Source of the DNA: CAZMZW01 sp964571135
GTDB lineage: Bacteria > Chloroflexota > Anaerolineae > Anaerolineales > Anaerolineaceae
Direction of reading: 5' to 3'
Assembly: GCA_964571135.1 (NCBI GenBank)
Contig: CAZMZW010000006.1
Span: forward strand, 1 to 64,000
Length of the DNA: 64,000 bases
A program made the position numbers and the translations under genes. Below the pieces are notes generated by a model that worked only from the letters and a program-made list of their open reading frames with translations, was not told the origin of the DNA and did not search any database. Positions within the stretch are counted from its first letter, which is position 1. Each line of letters starts with the position of its first letter. Of the stretch, positions 8,289 to 15,680 are shown piece after piece.

Positions 8289-9368
8289 TTACCTGCGCAT
8301 TGGGTTCATTGATCTGTTGACCCCCGGAAATTTGAAAGAGGCTATTTTATGAGTCAAATTTTCCTTCAACTTGGGATCACGCAGGAAGGAATGAGCGATT
8401 GAAAATAACTGGATCTGGATTAATTCCTGATCGGTAAAATGAAAGCTATTCTTAAGCAGCATTAATTCATTGGAGACATGCGTCTGGGAAGTGACCGGGT
8501 CATCATCCCCGATGGAAATGCGGATGCCGAAATCAAAGATCTTTTTGACCGGGTGGGATTCCAAATTGGCAACAGCCCCGGTATGCACATTGCTGGTGGG
8601 GCAAATTTCCAATAAAACCTGGCGGTCCTGCACCACTACCATGGCAGCCGGTGATTCAATTACGTGAACTCCATGCCCGATGCGGGTGGCGCCGATATCC
8701 TGAACCGCATTAAGTACATTTTCAAAACCGCCGGCCTCACCGGCGTGAACGGTTAAACCCAGCGCAGACCCGCGAATAATATTAAAAGCGTCGGTATGCA
8801 GGTCTGCCGGAAAGCCGGCTTCATCGCCTGCCAGATCATAGCCAACCACTCCCTGATCTTGATACTTAACTGCCGCCTCTGCCAATACTTTATTCTGGGC
8901 AGGGTCATGGTTCCTCAAGGCAGCCACAATCAAGCGGGCAACAATTCCATGCTTTTGTTCGGCGGCTTTCAAGCCTTCCAGCAATGCTTCAATACATTTC
9001 TCAACTGGTAGTTCTTCAGTGACATGGGTCAGCGGCCCCGCGCGTAATTCAAAATAAACCACCCCGTCCAAATAGGCATCTTCTGCGGCTTCAAAGGCAA
9101 CCTGTTTTAAGGAATCGTAGTCTTTCAAGACCGGGTAGTTCACGGAGATCTTATTAAGATAATCCACCAGGCTTTTTTCCGAGCCGTCCACTTGTAAATT
9201 TGAGGGTACCTGATCGATTGGAAAAGGCAAATTCAAATTCATCCGGGAGGCTAAGTGAACAAAAGTGGAGGGACGAACTGAACCTTCCAAATGAGTATGC
9301 AGATTTACTTTTGGCAAATGTAAAACCGATTGATCAGGAGCCGGTGGAATAAATGCAGTATTGGTCAT
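8289..9368 (-). CDS. add: Adenosine deaminase
   Basis: A 359-residue cytosolic amidohydrolase converting (deoxy)adenosine to (deoxy)inosine. The metal-binding HTH at residues 24-26 (VNLHTHLEGSVRP) and the substrate region VYFELRAGP are present. So are HAGEAGG with the catalytic Glu, the metal-ligand histidine segment RIGHGVHVIES, and the late Asp pair in SIGDDDPVT. Length is typical. It lies 29 bp downstream of a nucleoside-type ABC ATPase and in the same directon as a nucleoside phosphorylase, so it fits a purine nucleoside salvage role. Confidence 0.93.
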   Translation of the reverse strand: MTNTAFIPPAPDQSVLHLPKVNLHTHLEGSVRPSTFVHLASRMNLNLPFPIDQVPSNLQVDGSEKSLVDYLNKISVNYPVLKDYDSLKQVAFEAAEDAYLDGVVYFELRAGPLTHVTEELPVEKCIEALLEGLKAAEQKHGIVARLIVAALRNHDPAQNKVLAEAAVKYQDQGVVGYDLAGDEAGFPADLHTDAFNIIRGSALGLTVHAGEAGGFENVLNAVQDIGATRIGHGVHVIESPAAMVVVQDRQVLLEICPTSNVHTGAVANLESHPVKKIFDFGIRISIGDDDPVTSQTHVSNELMLLKNSFHFTDQELIQIQLFSIAHSFLRDPKLKENLTHKIASFKFPGVNRSMNPMRR

Positions 9369-9397
9369 GGAAGTTTTCCCGTAAGAATCTTTTCTGG

Positions 9398-10939
9398 TTA
9401 TTTGGTTAAGCCCGCCATATAAAAACCCAGCGTTTCACGGTCAGCCTTTTTTACATCCATCTCAATCACAATTTGACCGCGATACATCACGCCAATTCTA
9501 TCCGAAAGAGAAAGGATCTCGTCCAATTCAGCAGAGACCAGGAGGACTGCAGTACCTTTATCCCGGGTTTGGATGATCCGGTTATGGATGAATTCAATGG
9601 AACCCACATCCAATCCGCGGGTGGGTTGATTGATGATCAAAAGGTCCAAAGGCCGGCTCAATTCCCGGGCAACAATGACCTTTTGCTGATTCCCGCCGGA
9701 GAGATTGGCTGCCTGCACCGAAATGGAAGGAGTTCGTACATCAAATTCTTTTACCAGACGGCTTGCATTTTCATGAATCGCCTGGGTATTAATAAAACCG
9801 TGATTTGAAAAAGGCAATTTAAAATAGGTCTGTAATACCAGGTTATCTTCAACCGTGAATGCCAGAATTAACCCGTATTTTTGCCGGTCTTCTGGGATGT
9901 GCCCCACGCCTGCATTGATCAGTGATCTTGTTTTTGCATTAGTCACATCTTTTTCATGTAAAAACACTTTGCCGGCGGTAACCTTCCTCAATCCGGTCAA
10001 TGCTTCGATCAATTCTTTTTGTCCGTTACCCTGGACGCCTGCTATCCCATAGATCTCACCTGCCCGGATCTTGATACTGATCCCCCTGACTGCTTCGATC
10101 TTGCGGTTATCCAGGACATGCACGTCATTCAGTTCGAGGACCTGGTCAGCAGGCCGGGCTGGTTTTTTCTTTATTGAAAGGATGACCTCGCGGCCAACCA
10201 TCATGTTGGCTAATTCCTCCATCGTTGTTTTATCCGGTGAGGTCGTCCCAACCACTTTCCCGTTGCGCAGAACGGTGATCCGGTCAGCCACCGCCAGAAC
10301 TTCTTTTAATTTGTGGGTAATGAAAATGATGGTCTTGCCTTCCTTGATCAGCGACCGCATAATGGCAAAAAGCTCGACAGTTTCCTGCGGGGTCAGCACA
10401 GCAGTAGGTTCATCCATGATCAGGATCTCTGCACCTTTATACAGCATCTTAAGGATCTCAACCCGCTGAGCTTCGCCGACGGAAAGGTCCTGAACAATCG
10501 CATCTGGATTTACCTTCAGGTCATGTTGTGCGGCGATCTCCCGGATCTCCCGGCTGACCTTTTCGCGGTCCAATTTGGAGAGCTGCCCAATTTTCACGCC
10601 CCTGGTTTTTTCATGACCCAGCATGATGTTCTCAACAACGGTCATGACCGGAACCAGCATAAAATGCTGATGAACCATTCCAATTCCCAATCGCATGGCG
10701 TCATTGGGGCTTTTAATTTCAACCAGGGAATCATTCAGGAATATCTCACCTTCATCTTGCTGATAAAGGCCATAGATAATATTCATTAGCGTGGTCTTGC
10801 CAGCCCCATTCTCACCCAGCAGGCAGTGGATCTCCTGGCGTCGCAGATCGAAATTGATCTTATCGTTAGCCAGTACGCCCGGGAAACGCTTGGTGATATT
10901 TTTTACCCTCAGGAGAGTGTCGTTTTTATTGTTTTTCAT
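9398..10939 (-). CDS. Nucleoside/simple-sugar ABC transporter, tandem ATPase subunit
   Basis: 513 residues from the ATG at 10939 (MKNNKNDT), chosen over an upstream in-frame start because it overlaps the preceding permease by 14 bp, typical of coupled genes. Two ABC cassettes are fused. Cassette 1 has Walker A GENGAGKTT, signature LSVGEAQR and Walker B ILIMDEPTA. Cassette 2 has a degenerate Walker A (GVQGNGQKE), signature LSGGNQQK and Walker B region LLIINQPTRGLD, the usual asymmetry of the ribose/BMP-nucleoside (NupO/YufO-like) group. It energises the two permeases encoded upstream. A nucleoside rather than sugar substrate is inferred from the neighbouring phosphorylase, deaminase and BMP binding protein. 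Confidence 0.92.
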   Translation of the reverse strand: MKNNKNDTLLRVKNITKRFPGVLANDKINFDLRRQEIHCLLGENGAGKTTLMNIIYGLYQQDEGEIFLNDSLVEIKSPNDAMRLGIGMVHQHFMLVPVMTVVENIMLGHEKTRGVKIGQLSKLDREKVSREIREIAAQHDLKVNPDAIVQDLSVGEAQRVEILKMLYKGAEILIMDEPTAVLTPQETVELFAIMRSLIKEGKTIIFITHKLKEVLAVADRITVLRNGKVVGTTSPDKTTMEELANMMVGREVILSIKKKPARPADQVLELNDVHVLDNRKIEAVRGISIKIRAGEIYGIAGVQGNGQKELIEALTGLRKVTAGKVFLHEKDVTNAKTRSLINAGVGHIPEDRQKYGLILAFTVEDNLVLQTYFKLPFSNHGFINTQAIHENASRLVKEFDVRTPSISVQAANLSGGNQQKVIVARELSRPLDLLIINQPTRGLDVGSIEFIHNRIIQTRDKGTAVLLVSAELDEILSLSDRIGVMYRGQIVIEMDVKKADRETLGFYMAGLTK

Positions 10940-12062
10940 AAGGTTTTCCAGCCGCTGCCGGCCCCTTGGCTCTGCGGACAAATCCAGCCAGCACCAGGAT
11001 CGTAATTACGTAAGGCAAAATCCCCAGGAATTCTATTGGGATCCTGATATCCGGAAAAACAATTAAATTTGCTCCAATAAGGATGACCAGGCCGATCAGA
11101 GTGATTAGGATTATCGTGCGATTGGATTGGGTGCTTTTTTTTCTGGAGAGATATTTACGGATAATCCAAAATAGTCCTATCCCTGTGAGAGCGATCCCTA
11201 TCATCGAAACCAGAATATAAAGATGATTTAAATCTCCAAATTGCAATCTTACTCCCAGCGCTTCAGAAAAACCAAACATCAGGGCTGCCCCTAACGCGCC
11301 GACTGGTGTCCAACCGCCGAAGATCAGGGCAGCGAGGGCAATAAATCCTCGCCCGCCGGTCATCAACTTTTGGAACCTGGCCACATTTTCCAGCACCATG
11401 ATTGCCCCCCCCATTCCAGCCAGTGCGCCTCCCAGGATCACATTGATATACCGGGTTCGGTTTACATTGATCCCATTGGTATCGGCAGCACGGGGATGCT
11501 CACCCACCGATCGCATTCGTAAACCCCAGGGGGTATGAAAAACGGCATATTGAAGGAATATGACCAGCCCGAACATGAGATAGATCATCGGCTGGTAGGA
11601 AAATAAAATTGGACCCAAAATGGGTATTTCAGATAGAAAAGGGATCTTGATCGCCTGGAAAACGCCAACTCCGGAAAGATGAGTGTTATCAAAATAAACA
11701 TTGGCAACATAATTGGTGATTCCAACCGCCAGCAAATTGATCACTGTACCGCTGATCACCTGGTCGATCTTATAATGGATCGAAAGTACAGCGTGTAATG
11801 CAGCTACGGCCATGGACCCGATGATGGCACAAGCCAATCCAACGATCAATGAAATTTCCGGAGCAAACGCACCACCCGTCCATTGGTTGAATAATGCCGA
11901 TGTAAGAAAAGCAAAGAATGCCCCTAAAAGCATCATCCCTTCTATACCAATATTAATGACTCCAGACCTTTCCCCAAGCAAACCGCATAATGCGCCAAAA
12001 ACAAGCGGGGCGGATTTCAGGACTGCCAGCGTGATCAAACCGATAAAAAAAGTTGCATCCAT
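10926..12062 (-). CDS. Nucleoside ABC transporter permease 2 (BPD_transp_2 family)
   Basis: 378 residues from the ATG at 12062 (MDATFFIGL), which has AAAGGA upstream. There are about nine to ten membrane helices of the branched-chain/ribose permease type, with the conserved stretch GLLGERSGVINIGIEGMMLL and, later, RMRSVGEHPRAADTNGINV followed by GALAGMGGAIMVLE. It is longer at the C-terminus than many homologues, ending in a positively charged tail. It starts 3 bp after the first permease ends, so the pair is translated together and forms the heterodimeric channel. Confidence 0.9.
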   Translation of the reverse strand: MDATFFIGLITLAVLKSAPLVFGALCGLLGERSGVINIGIEGMMLLGAFFAFLTSALFNQWTGGAFAPEISLIVGLACAIIGSMAVAALHAVLSIHYKIDQVISGTVINLLAVGITNYVANVYFDNTHLSGVGVFQAIKIPFLSEIPILGPILFSYQPMIYLMFGLVIFLQYAVFHTPWGLRMRSVGEHPRAADTNGINVNRTRYINVILGGALAGMGGAIMVLENVARFQKLMTGGRGFIALAALIFGGWTPVGALGAALMFGFSEALGVRLQFGDLNHLYILVSMIGIALTGIGLFWIIRKYLSRKKSTQSNRTIILITLIGLVILIGANLIVFPDIRIPIEFLGILPYVITILVLAGFVRRAKGPAAAGKPYEKQ

Positions 12063-12064
12063 AA

Positions 12065-13174
12065 CTATTCCTTTCCCCCCGCCCAACCCTGACCAAGGTT
12101 GACCAGATCTTGTTTTCCCTTGACCCGAATGTGATAGATCTTACGGATTATTTGATTGGCGGCGACAAACATGAGGATTAGCCCTTGAAGGATGGAGATA
12201 ATTTCAATGGGTACTTTGGCACGCAATTGCATCAAGCGGGCGCCTGCGCTCATAAAACCGAATAGAAGCGAAGAAAAAGCAACCCCAATCGGCGTGGTTG
12301 CCCCTAAAACCGCCACTGCAATGCTATCAAAACCATATCCGGTATTAAACCCGGCTGAGAAGTTATAGGGCGACAATCCCATCACTTGAATGGCTCCAGC
12401 CAGCCCTGCCAGGCCTCCACTCAGAGCCATGGTTAATACAATATTGCGTTCCACTTTCATGCCGGCATAACGGGAAGCATTTAAATTCATACCGACTGAA
12501 CGGATTTCAAATCCCAATGCAGTTCTGAATAAAAGAATATAAATTACGAAAACCAGACCAATGGCAATCAGTAAACCTGCATGCAGCCTGGTGTCTGTAA
12601 TCAAAAGCGGTAATTGGGCATTCACCTGCACCGAATTGGTCTCTGGAACAACACTGGTAATTTTTCGTAATGGACCTTGCGCCCCCAGTGCCCAGGTGAT
12701 CACCCGCGCGGCGATGTAATTTAACATGATCGTGGTGATCACTTCATGCGCCTCAAATTTTGCTTTTAGAAAACCGGGGATGGCACCCCAGATTGCGCCT
12801 GCAAAAATACCACCCAGCAGAGTCAGTGGAATACTGATAAATGCAGGGGCTTTTATGGTTGACCCGATCAACACGGCGCCGATCGATCCCACCATGATCT
12901 GCCCTTCAATTCCGATATTAAATAAACCGCCTCGAAACGCCAAAGCCGCTCCCAGCCCGGCAATCAGCAGGGGAGCGGTTTTATTCAGTGTTTCAACGAT
13001 TCCATCCAGATCCCCAAAAGCGCCGGCCAGCATGGCTGAATAAGCCGATAAAGGGTTTGAACCGGATAGGAAAATCACCACGCTGGCAACCAGGAAAGCT
13101 GTAAAAATGGCCAGGATGGGTATTGCCAGGGTTTCCAGAATTTCTTTAAACTTCAGAAAGTTTTTTTTGTTCAT
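12065..13174 (-). CDS. Nucleoside ABC transporter permease 1 (BPD_transp_2 family)
   Basis: 369 residues with multiple membrane helices and the family stretch GAALAFRGGLFNIGIEGQIMVGSIGAVLIG. The cytoplasmic coupling region reads GFEIRSVGMNLNASRYAGMKV and is followed by GGLAGLAGAIQVMG. It is the NupP/YufP-like partner of the following permease. It lies 128 bp downstream of the BMP lipoprotein gene, with a strong stem-loop in between. Substrate is inferred from the operon. Confidence 0.9.
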   Translation of the reverse strand: MNKKNFLKFKEILETLAIPILAIFTAFLVASVVIFLSGSNPLSAYSAMLAGAFGDLDGIVETLNKTAPLLIAGLGAALAFRGGLFNIGIEGQIMVGSIGAVLIGSTIKAPAFISIPLTLLGGIFAGAIWGAIPGFLKAKFEAHEVITTIMLNYIAARVITWALGAQGPLRKITSVVPETNSVQVNAQLPLLITDTRLHAGLLIAIGLVFVIYILLFRTALGFEIRSVGMNLNASRYAGMKVERNIVLTMALSGGLAGLAGAIQVMGLSPYNFSAGFNTGYGFDSIAVAVLGATTPIGVAFSSLLFGFMSAGARLMQLRAKVPIEIISILQGLILMFVAANQIIRKIYHIRVKGKQDLVNLGQGWAGGKE

Positions 13175-13233
13175 ACTTCAATAATAATTATATTTCAACA
13201 ATCTTTCCATGATGATGACGCATAATAACATAA

Positions 13234-13269
13234 AAGGGTGGAATCCTGAAATTAGCGGGTTCCACCCTT
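13234..13269 (-). terminator. Stem-loop between binding-protein and permease genes
   Basis: A perfect 10-bp inverted repeat, AAGGGTGGAA (13234-13243) with TTCCACCCTT (13260-13269), loop 16. On the minus strand it is followed by TTTTATG, a weak U-tract. It sits inside the operon after the BMP gene. It is best read as a partial terminator or an mRNA-stabilising hairpin that leaves the binding protein more abundant than the permeases, a common arrangement in ABC operons. Confidence 0.6.
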
Positions 13270-13302
13270 CTATTAATTAACTAAAACACAACTTATCTAC
13301 TA

Positions 13303-14433
13303 TTATTTAACCGGCACGCAGAACGTATTTGGATTGGAATCCTTGAAGGGAGTGCAGGGATTGATCTCGCCGGATTGCAGTTTGCTGGCAATATCAGCCA
13401 ATTTGGCTTTCACTTCTGCAGGGACCTTGCTGTCCTGGCCGTGGTAAGGAGCAAGCATGGAAGGACCAAAGGAATCTCCACCTTTAAAGGTTCCCTTGCT
13501 GATGGTCACGACGATGTCTTTAATTCCCGCGACAATACCTTTCAAGGCACTGGTCAGTACGCACGCCTTCACTTCCGGCAGGGTTACAAAATGATCCATA
13601 TCCGTACCGATGACCAAAGCACCTTTGTTGCAAGCCGTGATCAGGGCGCCATTGGCAGTTAAACCACCGGCACCATATAGCACATCCACTTTTTCATTCA
13701 GCATGGAGGCGGCAGTCTCTGACCCAAAGGCGGCATCCCCAAAGCAAACATCAATTGAGCCCGGGTGATAGACATCGATGATCTTGGCATTCGGATTAAC
13801 AAAAGTGACGCCGTTATGATAACCAACCTCATAGCGGGCTACTGCCGGGATAAAGCTGCATCCAAAAACTCCGCCCACCACATTGGTTTTCGTCATCAAG
13901 CCGGCAGCCGCACCAGCCAGGAAACCACCGATATCTTCGTGGAAGTTCAAACCAGCAACGTTCTTATAAGGATCTGGTTCAAATTTATCGTTGACCTGCT
14001 GCTGATCCACACCAATGAAATATACATTCGGGTTGTCTTTGGCAACCTTACGGGTGGGAGCGCCCATGGCAAATCCGGATGTGACGATGATGTTATAGCC
14101 TTCTTTTACAAAGGATTTGATATTCACTTCATAATCTGCGCTGTTGACTGTCTCGATGAAGCTAAAGCATTCGGAATTCAGACCAAGGGCTTTGGCGCCA
14201 TCCTGAACTCCGGTCCAACCAGCCTGGTTGAAGCTCTGGTCATTGATTTTGCCCACATCACTGATATAGCCAATCTTGAAGGCACATTTGGGTGCTGCGG
14301 TGGCCGCAGGGGCAGCCGGAGCCGCAGGAGCTGCTGGAGCTGCAGTTGCCGGGGCAGCAGTCGCACAGGCAGACAGGGCAACCGATAGAATCAGTAGGGA
14401 CCCGATGAACAAATAGATACTTTTCTTGAACAT
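13303..14433 (-). CDS. BMP-family nucleoside-binding lipoprotein
   Basis: 376 residues. The signal peptide ends in LSVALSAC (Cys about residue 22), followed by an Ala/Pro-rich linker (about 25-48) and a BMP domain. Recognisable are FKIGYISDVGKINDQSFNQAGW, IIVTSGFAMG, VYFIGVDQQ, GFLAGAAAGLM, GGVFG and VDVLYGAGGL. This is the extracytoplasmic receptor of the nucleoside ABC transporter encoded downstream. The ATG has AAGGAGAAG 4 bases upstream, a strong ribosome binding site. It follows the phosphorylase gene after 83 bp. Confidence 0.93.
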   Translation of the reverse strand: MFKKSIYLFIGSLLILSVALSACATAAPATAAPAAPAAPAAPAATAAPKCAFKIGYISDVGKINDQSFNQAGWTGVQDGAKALGLNSECFSFIETVNSADYEVNIKSFVKEGYNIIVTSGFAMGAPTRKVAKDNPNVYFIGVDQQQVNDKFEPDPYKNVAGLNFHEDIGGFLAGAAAGLMTKTNVVGGVFGCSFIPAVARYEVGYHNGVTFVNPNAKIIDVYHPGSIDVCFGDAAFGSETAASMLNEKVDVLYGAGGLTANGALITACNKGALVIGTDMDHFVTLPEVKACVLTSALKGIVAGIKDIVVTISKGTFKGGDSFGPSMLAPYHGQDSKVPAEVKAKLADIASKLQSGEINPCTPFKDSNPNTFCVPVK

Positions 14434-14516
14434 TTCACTTCTCCTTATTATTTTCTTATCGCGGGTAGAGATGGTGGCATCTCCTGCCCAATCAGACTAT
14501 TAGGTTCGCTGCATTT

Positions 14517-15362
14517 TTAGTATTTGGGATAGTACCTCCGTTTGTAATCAAATTTTGGTGAATATTTTTCAGTTAAATCTTCTAATTTGTTCGTTTCATA
14601 ATAAACAATCGCATCCAGGGCAATCTGGATGGCATCCTCCCAACCCTGCACAAGTCCATGATTCACTTTGTCATAAATAACCTCATTAGTAACCAGGTTG
14701 CCGGAAATTGCACACACCATCCCGGCTTTCAAACCGCGCATGGTGGCGATCGTATAGATTGCGGAACTCTCCATTTCAACACTGATCATCCGATGATCGG
14801 AAAGCATCTGAAGCATTTCCGGGGTTTCTCCATAAAAGGCATCCGATGCCGCACCCAGACCAAAAAAGACGTCGTATTTGCGCTCTTTTTTCAAAGAGAT
14901 GGCAGTGTCAAACAATGCTTTGGTTAAGAAATAATCCGGAACAGCGGGGAATCCATCATGGGCGTAGTAGCGTGATGTCCCATCCAGGCGCATCGAGCCT
15001 GTATTGATCACAATATCGCCGATCTTCATCCCCTCCTGGAGCGCACCGGTGCTGCCGACGCGGATAAAATGAGTAGCGCCCACATTGGCCAATTCTTCGA
15101 CAGCAATAGCGGTGGATGGGCAGCCCATGCCGGTGGAAGTGGCGCTTACCGTGATGCCCTTGTAAGTTCCCGTCCAGGTGCGGTGCTCACGATGAAATGC
15201 GATCTCCCTGGCATTATCCAGATATTTCGCAATTCGCAGCACTCGGTCGGGATCTCCAGGGAGTAATATATATTTGCCAACCTGGCCCGGAGCCACATGC
15301 ACGTGGTATTGAAGTTTTCCAAGAGTCTTTTCGGATTTATCGAGGTTTATTTCGCCTGCCAT
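14517..15362 (-). CDS. udp: Nucleoside phosphorylase, uridine phosphorylase family
   Basis: 281 residues. It cleaves a nucleoside with phosphate to base and (deoxy)ribose-1-phosphate. Family signatures are LLPGDPDRVLRIA (phosphate Arg), TSTGMGCPSTAIAVEEL, FIRVGSTGALQ and the late SVEMESSAIYTIA containing the ribose-binding Met-Glu. The C-terminus is somewhat longer than in enteric Udp. Family similarity favours uridine phosphorylase. The neighbouring adenosine deaminase and Mo-hydroxylase suggest purine nucleosides could also be used, so specificity is open. It is the first gene of the nucleoside directon, 130 bp from a good promoter. Confidence 0.85.
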   Translation of the reverse strand: MAGEINLDKSEKTLGKLQYHVHVAPGQVGKYILLPGDPDRVLRIAKYLDNAREIAFHREHRTWTGTYKGITVSATSTGMGCPSTAIAVEELANVGATHFIRVGSTGALQEGMKIGDIVINTGSMRLDGTSRYYAHDGFPAVPDYFLTKALFDTAISLKKERKYDVFFGLGAASDAFYGETPEMLQMLSDHRMISVEMESSAIYTIATMRGLKAGMVCAISGNLVTNEVIYDKVNHGLVQGWEDAIQIALDAIVYYETNKLEDLTEKYSPKFDYKRRYYPKY

Positions 15363-15420
15363 ACTTTTGCCTTTTTAAATGTTTTTTTGGGGGAACACTG
15401 AAATGAAAATTCTTTTAACA

Positions 15421-15445
15421 GCAGGTTTAAATTGAGAATACCTGC
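15421..15445 (-). promoter_or_regulatory. Leader hairpin in the nucleoside operon 5' UTR
   Basis: The inverted repeat GCAGGT(13 nt)ACCTGC lies about 60 bases upstream of the phosphorylase ATG and downstream of the predicted transcription start. It could be an operator half-site pair or an RNA hairpin. There is no adjacent U-tract, so it is not a terminator. Confidence 0.35.
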
Positions 15446-15491
15446 CAATCCAAAAGGTGGGATAATGTTTGACCATCGTCTGTTTGATACT

Positions 15492-15520
15492 ATCATACAG
15501 AAATAAAAAACGGATTTCAA
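15492..15520 (-). promoter_or_regulatory. Sigma-70-type promoter of the nucleoside operon
   Basis: -35 TTGAAA (15520-15515), 17-bp spacer, -10 TATGAT (15497-15492). It predicts a start near 15485 and a leader of about 120 nt before the phosphorylase ATG. Confidence 0.6.
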
Positions 15521-15680
15521 TCACAAAAATTGTTATTTTTTTATGGAGCATTATTTCATATAATTTATTCCAGGATTGAAATACTCTGCTGTTATCCGAC
15601 AAGTAAAGTTCTTTCCGCCAATTGAAATATTTTGATATAGCTTGTTCTGTTTAAATCGATCATCTGGAATAAAGAGATTA

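Larger units (their letters stand above)
15363..15680. other. Divergent intergenic region, nucleoside operon / molybdenum hydroxylase
   Basis: 318 bp between the phosphorylase (minus) and the hydroxylase (plus). It holds a minus-strand promoter at 15520-15492 and an inverted repeat GCAGGT/ACCTGC (15421-15426, 15440-15445) within the phosphorylase leader. TATAAT at 15559-15564 on the plus strand lacks a well-spaced -35. I looked for a purine riboswitch and saw none of the conserved loop pattern. Confidence 0.5.

Noticed and set aside
12726..13043. Frames antisense to the ABC permeases and similar antisense frames elsewhere
   Set aside because: They mirror hydrophobic codon use of true genes, have no start signals, and are not needed to explain any gap.
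15363..15680. Purine riboswitch upstream of phosphorylase or hydroxylase
   Set aside because: A hairpin is present but the conserved three-way junction and loop bases are not seen; only a promoter is supported.
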